A DNA stretch of 6,865 bases, taken from contig DAOUTV010000089.1 of assembly GCA_030668505.1 (NCBI GenBank), positions 1 to 6,865 of the forward strand, given 5' to 3'. The notes under the pieces are model-generated. The model was given only the letters and a program-made list of their open reading frames with translations. It made no database searches and had not been told where the DNA came from. The position numbers and the translations under genes are program-made. The DNA is from Desulfobacterales bacterium (GTDB lineage Bacteria > Desulfobacterota > Desulfobacteria > Desulfobacterales > C00003060). Below, piece by piece: positions 1-5,310 of this stretch (within the stretch, counting starts at the first letter, position 1; each line of letters begins with the position of its first letter).

Positions 1-350
1 AACTTAATAAAAAGCGCAATATCTACATTGTCAAAATCTATGGTCACATAACGGCTGTCAGCTGCTTGTTTTGCCGTGACTTGTTGTCTGGGGCTCTCTT
101 TTTTGGGGAGCGCTTTCTTCTGAGCCCGGACAGGCTTTTTGGGAACAGGGGTTTTTGGGGGTGGCTTCACTGCTGCGGGCTTTCCGGCCGTCGGTCCGGC
201 AGCAGGCTCGGCAGGTTTGGGAGCCGCAGGCGTCACGCCCTCTTCACCTGCAACACGGGCACCATGGCCCACTGTACCATACATCAGGACAAATATGCCC
301 AATATGACGATATTAAAGAATAATCCTATTTTAAGCCGATAACTCTTCAT
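1..350 (-). CDS. gspD: N-terminal part of T2SS outer-membrane secretin GspD (partial)
   Basis: A frame opens at the ATG at 350 and runs off the left edge after 116 complete codons. The start has a good ribosome-binding site, AGAGGG at 360-355 with a 4-nt spacer. Residues 1-30 look like a Sec signal peptide: a basic start (MKSYRLK), a hydrophobic core 'IGLFFNIVILGIFVLMYG', and probable cleavage near 'VGHGARVA', with no lipobox. Residues about 35-98 are a linker rich in Pro, Ala and Lys ('KPPPKTPVPKKPVRAQKKA'). The sequence then enters 'SRYVTIDFDNVDIALFIK', which fits the first strand and helix of the secretin N0 domain ('..nFkdtdIrefi..'). GspD forms the outer-membrane channel, and its N0 domain contacts GspC. 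The call rests on this N0 start, the signal peptide and the position after gspC, gspA and the TPR gene. The ring-forming secretin domain is outside the window. Confidence 0.8.
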   Translation of the reverse strand, partial: MKSYRLKIGLFFNIVILGIFVLMYGTVGHGARVAGEEGVTPAAPKPAEPAAGPTAGKPAAVKPPPKTPVPKKPVRAQKKALPKKESPRQQVTAKQAADSRYVTIDFDNVDIALFIK

Positions 351-546
351 AGCACCCTCTGTTCCAACTCCGAGAAAGTAAAAACGAAAACACTAAAGTA
401 CGCAAACACAAATTAAGACAAGCAAATTCAAGTGACAGAATATTGACCTTACGGAATATATACTTCAAGAAAAAGATTTTGTAACACTTTCGTGTTTTCG
501 TACTTTCGTGTTTTCGTGGTGGAATTTGAAATCTCTGAGTACAATG
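351..546. repeat. Intergenic region with 26-bp imperfect inverted repeat and 16-bp tandem repeat (TPR gene to gspD gap)
   Basis: This 196-bp gap has no gene. A perfect 16-bp unit, ACTTTCGTGTTTTCGT, occurs twice in a row (486-501 and 502-517 on the plus strand), and each unit is itself two related 8-mers. The segment 384-409 matches the reverse complement of 492-517 at 24 of 26 positions, mismatching only at two internal bases. The arms are separated by 82 bp, so the whole element spans 384-517. The right arm continues into TTCGTGGT (513-520). A hairpin with a long loop could form in the transcript just ahead of gspD. It is not a standard terminator because the stem is A/T-rich, the loop is long and no U-tract follows. 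The 82-bp centre is A/T-rich and holds the only promoter-like sequence I see here. Confidence 0.85.
439..468 (-). promoter_or_regulatory. Weak candidate promoter for gspD
   Basis: On the minus strand TTGAAG (468-463) is followed after 18 nt by AATATT (444-439). Each hexamer matches the sigma-70 consensus at four of six positions. It lies in the centre of the inverted repeat, about 90 bp upstream of the gspD ATG. In A/T-rich DNA such pairs arise often by chance, so this is only a possibility. It would give gspD and genes downstream a second transcription start independent of the main operon. Confidence 0.18.
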
Positions 547-1191
547 TCATTGTAAACCTTTCAGCACGTTTTCAAACTCAGGTATTCCGTGCAGTTTTTG
601 CAAGTCTGTATCACTTCGCACCCAGTCCTTAACAGATTGGTTAAGCGAAATCGCCTTTTTCAGATGGACAAGACTCTGCGACACCTCCCCCTCAAGCGCA
701 TCTAGGCACGCTAAATTATAATGAGAGTCCACATAGTCCGGCTTGAGCAAAACGGCTTTCGAAAAGTATGCCCGTGCCGCTGAGTAGTCTTTATCGTGAA
801 TATGTATGACCCCCAAGTTGTTCAATGCATCTACGTAGTCAGGATCAAGGCTGAGGATTTCCTCATAGAGTAGCTTAGCCTCCTGCAAACGGCCATTTTT
901 TTGGAAAAACCCGGCCTTTTCATACAAAGTCGCAGCATTTACCAGGCTTTCTGGCTGCTGGGTTGCCACGGGTGTTACAGGTTCCGGGTTGGGAGGCTGT
1001 GTGCCTCTGTATGGTAACCACAAATAGGCCGCAAAAGCAAGCGGGATGAGAAGAAAAGAGGTCCACAACAGCGCCTTGCCGGAAAAAATCCTCGGTTTGT
1101 ATCCGGGCACGGATACAATTCCATGATATTCACGGTAACGTGCATCTTTTTCTTTCTGGGCCTTCTTCAAGGCCTCGTGGATGAAGCTCAT
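547..1191 (-). CDS. Membrane-anchored TPR protein with GspB-like N-terminus, partner of GspA
   Basis: Starting at the ATG at 1191 this is a 214-residue protein. The start was chosen because 'MSFIHEALKKAQKEKD' matches the conserved cytoplasmic tail of GspB-type proteins ('MSyileALkkaEqer'-like), and because it lies one base after the gspA stop with GGA as a weak ribosome-binding site. A longer frame from 1266 would overlap gspA by 74 bp and add 25 residues of out-of-frame gspA sequence. One membrane helix lies at about 40-59, then a Pro-rich linker (66-80). Three tetratricopeptide repeats follow at about 84-117, 118-151 and 152-185 ('DYVDALNNLGVIHIHDKDY', 'DYVDSHYNLACLDALEGEV'), and an 'SDTDLQKLHGIPEFENVL' TPR end. 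It probably sits in the inner membrane with the TPR in the periplasm, paired with GspA and acting on the secretin. GspB and the MSHA protein MshN are its nearest functional analogues. I cannot name it with certainty. Confidence 0.85.
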   Translation of the reverse strand: MSFIHEALKKAQKEKDARYREYHGIVSVPGYKPRIFSGKALLWTSFLLIPLAFAAYLWLPYRGTQPPNPEPVTPVATQQPESLVNAATLYEKAGFFQKNGRLQEAKLLYEEILSLDPDYVDALNNLGVIHIHDKDYSAARAYFSKAVLLKPDYVDSHYNLACLDALEGEVSQSLVHLKKAISLNQSVKDWVRSDTDLQKLHGIPEFENVLKGLQ

Positions 1192-1192
1192 A

Positions 1193-2884
1193 TTATTCCG
1201 ACATCTGATATAATAAACCCTTTGTGCGGGCACCAACAATACCGTCTGCGAATAATCCGAAATCACTCTGGAATCTCATGACCTGATAAAATGTGGACTT
1301 ACCGTAAAGCCCCGTAGACGGAACCCGATAACCGATCTCATCTAATGTCTCTTGTAGTTTTGTAATAACCGGGCCTCTCATCCCTTTGACAAGATTAACA
1401 CCCTTATTTGCATAAGGACAGACCCAGGAAACCTCCTGACCCCAATGAGTCATGATAAAGTCTCTGGTTATCACTTGCTCCTTACCTTCAGTATCGATGG
1501 CAATGGCACCTTCGGCTGAAGCTTCGTGAATCAGCAGATATCGAGGGGGGAGTAAAGCAGCGCTTTGACTATGGTCCGGATGGTGATCCGGATCGACCAG
1601 ACGCACACGAAAGGGTTTTTTGAAAATAATATACTGTTCGGGGTCTGCATAGAACAAATAGAGTCCCAAGTGAAACCCATTAGCGGCATGACTGTTCCGG
1701 TGTGCCTTTTCATTGAAAAGCCTGAAGAGTCCTCCAAGGCTGGCTTGCTCATCAAGAAACAAGCTTGCTTCTTGGATCTCGGGTTCTGTCGATGCGGATG
1801 AAACTTCAGGTAATGGAACTTCAGGTAATTGTTCACTACTACCTACACCCTGCTTTTCCACTTGAAGTCTGTCCGGCCTGATTGTTCTTTGTACGCTGAC
1901 GGGGGAGTCAAGCGTAATAGGAGTAACGGTTGCTTCGCCTGAAATGAAAGCTGAAATATCTTTTTCGAAGTTCCATAAACCAAAGCCTGCCACAATCATA
2001 AGAAGCAGCAACAGGATGGATAACCTGGCACTGCTTTTCCGGACCCTTCTCGAAAGTATAGGTTGGTATTTTAAATCACCGCGTATGTCCTTAATTGCTT
2101 TCTGAACCGTTCCTTTGGATATGGTGAACTCATCCTTGGAATACGCTATAAGAAGGGCTCTGTCACAAACTACGTTGATCCGCCTCGGATTTCCTTGAGA
2201 GTATGTGTATATTGCCTCGATGGCTCCCTTTGTAAACCGAACATTTCCCTTGCCGCCCCCCACCACCAATCTGTGTTCCACATAGCCCCGGATATCTGTT
2301 TTATCTAGAGGTTTCAGGTCATAGCGAACCGCAATGCGCTCATCGAGCTGCCTCAAAGAAGGTGAAGTCAGGTAATCTCTAAATTCAGATTGCCCAACAA
2401 GGACGATCTGAACGAGTTTCTCCTTTTCGGTCTCAAGGTTCGAAAGCATTCGTATCTGTTCAAGGACGTTGTGAGAAAGGTTTTGGGCTTCATCGATCAA
2501 CAGCACTGCATTACCACCCCTGCTGAAGTTCTCAAGCAGGAACCGGTTCAGGCTGTCAACGTAGTCCTTCTTACTATTGCCCGGTATGCCTGCACTAATG
2601 CCAAACTCCTCATTGATGATCTTCAACAGCTCCATGTCGGAGATATAGGCGTTAAATATCAATGCTGTTTTTGTGGATGAATCAAGGGTCCCTAAGAGCG
2701 CCCGGCACAGTGTGGTTTTTCCCGTGCCAATGCCTCCCGTAATAACAATGAAGCCTTTTCGTTCGTTTATTCCATAAACGAGGTTATCAAAGGCCTCCTT
2801 ATGGTTGCGGCTGAGATAAAGGTAGCTTGGATCGGGCGTTAAGCTGAACGGATTTTCTTTAAAACCAAAATAGGAAGTATACAT
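1193..2884 (-). CDS. gspA: GspA/ExeA-type AAA ATPase with membrane helix and peptidoglycan-binding domain
   Basis: This 563-residue protein opens with 'MYTSYFGFKENPFSLTPDPSYLYLS', the signature start of ExeA/GspA ATPases. The AAA domain (about 1-265) has Walker A GGIGTGKTT at 50-58 (K56), Walker B VLLIDEAQ at 127-134 (D131, E132) and 'QGNPRRINVVCDRALL' as sensor-2-like region at 230-245. One membrane helix lies at about 288-305. The periplasmic part has a linker with an LPEVP/LPEVS duplication (353-362), a C39-peptidase-like fold without an evident catalytic cysteine (about 376-490), and a PG_binding_1 domain (about 498-560, 'GPVITKLQETLDEIGYRVPSTGLYG'). In Aeromonas, ExeA with ExeB uses ATP and peptidoglycan binding to let the ExeD secretin multimerise. 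The same job is inferred here. MSHA protein MshM is a close relative, but the neighbours are T2SS genes. The gene is 4 nt from gspC and 1 nt from the TPR gene. Confidence 0.9.
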   Translation of the reverse strand: MYTSYFGFKENPFSLTPDPSYLYLSRNHKEAFDNLVYGINERKGFIVITGGIGTGKTTLCRALLGTLDSSTKTALIFNAYISDMELLKIINEEFGISAGIPGNSKKDYVDSLNRFLLENFSRGGNAVLLIDEAQNLSHNVLEQIRMLSNLETEKEKLVQIVLVGQSEFRDYLTSPSLRQLDERIAVRYDLKPLDKTDIRGYVEHRLVVGGGKGNVRFTKGAIEAIYTYSQGNPRRINVVCDRALLIAYSKDEFTISKGTVQKAIKDIRGDLKYQPILSRRVRKSSARLSILLLLLMIVAGFGLWNFEKDISAFISGEATVTPITLDSPVSVQRTIRPDRLQVEKQGVGSSEQLPEVPLPEVSSASTEPEIQEASLFLDEQASLGGLFRLFNEKAHRNSHAANGFHLGLYLFYADPEQYIIFKKPFRVRLVDPDHHPDHSQSAALLPPRYLLIHEASAEGAIAIDTEGKEQVITRDFIMTHWGQEVSWVCPYANKGVNLVKGMRGPVITKLQETLDEIGYRVPSTGLYGKSTFYQVMRFQSDFGLFADGIVGARTKGLLYQMSE

Positions 2885-2888
2885 AACT

Positions 2889-3731
2889 CTATTTGAACCT
2901 GTAATTTAGGGTTTGTCTCTGACCTCTTCTGTCTATTTGTAATTCTACCGCAGAACCTGACTTCAATTTACTGTATAATTCCATTATATCATCCGGGCTT
3001 TGAATGGTGCTATTATTAACTCCCTGAATAATATCTCCATTTTTCAGCCCCAATTTCCCAAAAATGGAGCCCCTGACAACATTGCTTAGTGATAACCCAT
3101 CAGGCTTTCCGGCTTTGAAATGAGGCCGTACACGCACCTGCGACATAATCTTATTAATATCTTTAAGGGATTCTTCAACCTCTGAGCGGCTGACTGTTAT
3201 AGTGGTGCCTCTCCCGCGGGGTCCTGACGCCCGAGGCCCATTTTTAGCTCTTCTGGCCGCGGCTTCATCCATTGTGAGTATTTCATCTCTATTCTCAACT
3301 CTAAGGATGACTTTACCCCTTAGGATCATTTTGATGATGGCATTCTGAATGCTGTCCCCTACCTTGAACAGACCCTGTTTTCTCTTGTCGGTTTCCTCGA
3401 TAACAGCAACGGCAGTCTGTGGGTTGCCTGAAACTGTTCCCAGAAGGGAAACTTTCAGGGAAGTCGGTTCAAGGGCTTCAATCTCTTCCGCGTTTACCTC
3501 TCCATGGGCTTTATCTGTTGAGCCAAACATATTTCTATCAATTATCAACTGATAGTCATCCTGAGACCGCTTCTGATGCCCTTTGTCATCCGGTATGTGC
3601 TGAACAACTAAGGTTTTGGTATCGACACGTCTTAGCCTTGCACCGACGATTCTGTAGAAGACACCAACCCCTATATAGATGACTATGGACAATGCAAGAA
3701 GATTGAAAATAGTATGATAGCGACTTGTCAT
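2889..3731 (-). CDS. gspC: T2SS clamp protein GspC with HR and PDZ domains
   Basis: With the ATG at 3731 the protein has 280 residues, a normal GspC length. It has an N-terminal membrane helix at about 8-26 and a linker to about 55. The homology region follows at about 64-154, opening with 'IIDRNMFGS' and including 'LKVSLLGTVSGNPQTAVAVI' and 'GLFKVGDSI'. A basic Gly/Arg/Pro-rich linker covers about 159-176. The C-terminal PDZ domain at about 196-279 has 'VRGSIFGKLGLKNGDIIQGVN' and 'SPDDIMELYSKLKSGSAVELQIDRRGQ'. Known family role: GspC sits in the inner membrane with GspL and GspM, its HR domain binds the secretin N0 domain, and its PDZ domain takes part in substrate recruitment. An upstream in-frame TTG at 3740 would add three residues and leave only 3 nt to the gspN stop. 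I prefer the ATG because it is the stronger initiator and has a weak GAAG sequence upstream. gspA follows after 4 nt. Confidence 0.92.
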   Translation of the reverse strand: MTSRYHTIFNLLALSIVIYIGVGVFYRIVGARLRRVDTKTLVVQHIPDDKGHQKRSQDDYQLIIDRNMFGSTDKAHGEVNAEEIEALEPTSLKVSLLGTVSGNPQTAVAVIEETDKRKQGLFKVGDSIQNAIIKMILRGKVILRVENRDEILTMDEAAARRAKNGPRASGPRGRGTTITVSRSEVEESLKDINKIMSQVRVRPHFKAGKPDGLSLSNVVRGSIFGKLGLKNGDIIQGVNNSTIQSPDDIMELYSKLKSGSAVELQIDRRGQRQTLNYRFK

Positions 3732-3743
3732 AGGCTTCAAAAC

Positions 3744-4640
3744 TTATGTGAAATTAATTCTGGGATCCCCCAGAGTTCCGTTAATCACAAAGGAAAGCTT
3801 TCCCCTCTTAAGACGTTGTTTGAAAAGCTCCACTGTTACATGGGTACCAGGAGTACTTTTGAAAAATGCTGCAAAAGGTTCAATCGTGCCTCTAAGATTA
3901 AGACTGCTTTTTGCAAATTCTTCTTTCAACGTTATGGTTCCCGACAAAGTTCCGTGCAACTCTTGTCCCTTCATTTCAAGGCGGGCCACCTTTATATTAT
4001 CTTTCTTGAGGGCCATCTCGATTTCTATCTCGTTGAAGTCAATTGATTTAAAAGTAAGAAAAGGCTCCAATAGTTCCAGTTTGCACTGTGATATACTTAA
4101 ATTGGCCTCGCCCGAGCCATCCATCAGAACGTTGTACGAGCCTCTGTACGAGACGGTTCCGCCAAGGGTTCCTTCAACATGACGGCCAATAAGATGTGTG
4201 AGATAGGCATGATCCCCAAGGCGAATATCCTTCAATTCAATTTCCGTATCAATGGAACCTCTCGTTAGGTCTTGATTGAAATAGACACGTCCACTTATAT
4301 CACCTTCATACGCCAAGCAGTGAAAGGAAAAATCGGATTTCCCTCGCAACAAAGACCCTATCCGGGGTTTGAGCATAAGAATATCTGCCCTGAGAATGAC
4401 TCCTTTAGGCACATCTTTCAGGGCAACTTCGGTCTCTCCAAACTTCAAGCCAATGGGGAACCCAATTGCAACATGGTCAACTGAAAGAGCCAGGCGAGGA
4501 TTTACCCTCTCTGCCGTTGTCTCCAGGTAGTCCAGCAAAGCATCTGAAGGAAAACGATAGTACAATAGCGCCACTGTCAGAATCAGTGCAAAAAGGAGGT
4601 ATCCGAACCATTGTTTGTTTTTTGATATAAAACTTTTCAT
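3744..4640 (-). CDS. gspN: T2SS protein GspN (Myxococcus/Desulfobacterota type, AsmA-like)
   Basis: This 298-residue protein has a short basic N-terminus, one membrane helix at about 12-29 and a beta-rich periplasmic remainder. That remainder contains 'VNPRLALSVDHVAIGFPIGLKF' (46-67), 'GTLGGTVSYRGSY' (157-169) and the C-terminal 'RGKLSFVINGTLGDPRINF' (279-297). Repeated short beta segments ending in 'G-T/S-L-x-G' are typical of AsmA/GspN-like lipid-binding-type domains, and the length and C-terminus fit the GspN form of Myxococcus and deltaproteobacterial T2SS operons. GspN is an accessory subunit; it is dispensable in several systems and its exact role is not settled. The start at 4640 is the only sensible one: an in-frame TAG lies at 4664-4662 and no other ATG precedes the membrane helix. 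It lacks a clear ribosome-binding site, and the repeat block ends just upstream. gspC follows directly. Confidence 0.83.
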   Translation of the reverse strand: MKSFISKNKQWFGYLLFALILTVALLYYRFPSDALLDYLETTAERVNPRLALSVDHVAIGFPIGLKFGETEVALKDVPKGVILRADILMLKPRIGSLLRGKSDFSFHCLAYEGDISGRVYFNQDLTRGSIDTEIELKDIRLGDHAYLTHLIGRHVEGTLGGTVSYRGSYNVLMDGSGEANLSISQCKLELLEPFLTFKSIDFNEIEIEMALKKDNIKVARLEMKGQELHGTLSGTITLKEEFAKSSLNLRGTIEPFAAFFKSTPGTHVTVELFKQRLKRGKLSFVINGTLGDPRINFT

Positions 4641-4788
4641 TATGAAGTGAACTAAAGTGAACTAAAGTGAACTAAAGTGAAGCAAAATTGATGCGCCCAT
4701 CCGCTCCTGTAACGTAGAGATATGAACAAAAACTCTTGATCCTTAATTTTAGGCACTTTAGGCATTTTAGCTCACTTTAGGCAATTCT
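4641..4788. repeat. Intergenic inverted repeat made of 9-10 bp tandem units (gspM-gspN gap)
   Basis: This whole gap is non-coding apart from one possible 12-codon leader. On the plus strand, three perfect copies of GTGAACTAAA run from 4647 to 4676, and a degenerate fourth (GTGAAGCAAA) ends at 4686. The opposite arm at about 4743-4780 carries the same motif in inverted form, as CACTTTAGG / CATTTTAGC / TCACTTTAGG units. Aligned as an inverted repeat, 4652-4691 pairs with 4780-4743 over four units with a few mismatches and two single-base offsets. The 9-bp core CTAAAGTGA (4652-4660) is matched exactly by TCACTTTAG (4772-4780). The central segment is about 51 nt. The element reaches to within 12 nt of the gspN start and 8 nt of the gspM stop. 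It could form a long hairpin in the operon mRNA. Whether it is a mobile (MITE-like) element or a local expansion cannot be told from this copy alone. Confidence 0.8.
4662..4708 (-). promoter_or_regulatory. Possible short leader ORF with strong ribosome-binding site upstream of gspN
   Basis: AGGAG at 4708-4704 is the best Shine-Dalgarno-like sequence in the gap. It lies 3 nt before an ATG at 4700, which opens the 12-residue frame MGASILLHFSSL and ends at TAG 4664-4662. This frame is the same as that of gspN, 20 codons upstream of its ATG, and the stop lies inside the tandem repeat. The gspN ATG itself is preceded by TTCACTTCATA, with no recognisable Shine-Dalgarno. The leader could therefore feed ribosomes to gspN by reinitiation about 21 nt downstream, or it could be a relic of an earlier start cut off by the repeat. 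The AGGAG to ATG spacing is short and the frame is tiny, so chance is a real alternative. Confidence 0.25.
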
Positions 4789-5307
4789 TTACTTAAAGGT
4801 TATGACCTGAAGAATGGCATCCAAATACCCCTGTTCCTTCTTATTCTCACTAATTGAAATGCGTTTAATATTTACAAGATCATTCGGTGATTCGATACGA
4901 TAAAGGTATCCCACTAACTGCTGAAGAGTAATTGCCTCAAGTTTCATCTCAACCATCGATTCTTTGTAAGGCCCTGTGCCGGCGGATGAGACGGAGGGTT
5001 TCATATACTTGATACGGGCCTTGATCTGAGCCTCACCGGCTGCATTTTCAAGAAAGGAAAACAGCGTGAATCCCTTTTGTCGCCTGGCAAGGCTCTGCTG
5101 AACGCCCTGAGAACCTTTCTGATAGGCGCGAAATTCAGAGCTCAACCTAACTATTTCTTCTATTCCCTGTTCTTTTGTACTGAGGCCCCTTTGAATACGT
5201 TGTTTTTTTTCAAAGAACGGAAAAACGAGAAACTGCAATATAATAAAAATTACTACACAGCAGACCGCAACCGATACAAGATATTTTTCACGTCTTGCAA
5301 GTCTCAT
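4789..5307 (-). CDS. gspM: T2SS inner-membrane protein GspM (PilO-like)
   Basis: This 172-residue bitopic protein has the usual GspM size. It has a short basic cytoplasmic tail with the 'REKYLV' motif common in GspM (residues 6-11), one membrane helix at about 10-31, and a charged helical, probably coiled-coil stretch at about 33-75. The periplasmic domain at about 78-172 is ferredoxin-like. It contains 'GFTLFSFLENAA' (79-90), 'IKYMKPS' (99-105) and 'TLQQLVGYLYRIES' (127-140), all typical of the GspM/PilO fold. The family dimerises with GspL in the periplasm and links it to GspC in the inner-membrane platform. The ATG has an AGGA ribosome-binding sequence overlapping the end of gspL (6-nt spacer), and the gap to gspL is 3 nt, so the two are probably translationally coupled. 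The gene is followed by a 148-bp repeat-bearing gap before gspN. Confidence 0.9.
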   Translation of the reverse strand: MRLARREKYLVSVAVCCVVIFIILQFLVFPFFEKKQRIQRGLSTKEQGIEEIVRLSSEFRAYQKGSQGVQQSLARRQKGFTLFSFLENAAGEAQIKARIKYMKPSVSSAGTGPYKESMVEMKLEAITLQQLVGYLYRIESPNDLVNIKRISISENKKEQGYLDAILQVITFK

Positions 5308-5310
5308 AAT

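Noticed and set aside
66..342. Two overlapping plus-strand frames (66-323 and 139-342)
   Set aside because: They are antisense to the gspD signal peptide and Pro/Lys-rich leader. Their Gly/Arg/Phe-rich translations reflect the reverse complement of that low-complexity stretch, and neither has a recognisable domain.
384..517. Rho-independent terminator between the TPR gene and gspD
   Set aside because: The stem is A/T-rich with an 82-nt loop, and no U-tract follows on the transcribed strand.
1192..1266. 75-bp N-terminal extension of the TPR gene
   Set aside because: It overlaps the end of gspA and adds 25 residues without family similarity ahead of the conserved MSFIHEALKK start. The ATG at 1191 fits the family and the operon spacing.
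1802..1831. 15-bp tandem duplication within gspA
   Set aside because: It is real (14 of 15 bases match) but only duplicates LPEVP/LPEVS in a linker, an ordinary low-complexity event and not a separate element.
3714..4182. Plus-strand frames of 110 and 144 codons opposite gspN
   Set aside because: They lie fully or nearly fully inside gspN on the other strand, have no domain pattern, and gspN is well supported.
4643..4686. CRISPR-like array
   Set aside because: The units are only 10 bp and are directly adjacent with no spacers, and no cas genes are present.
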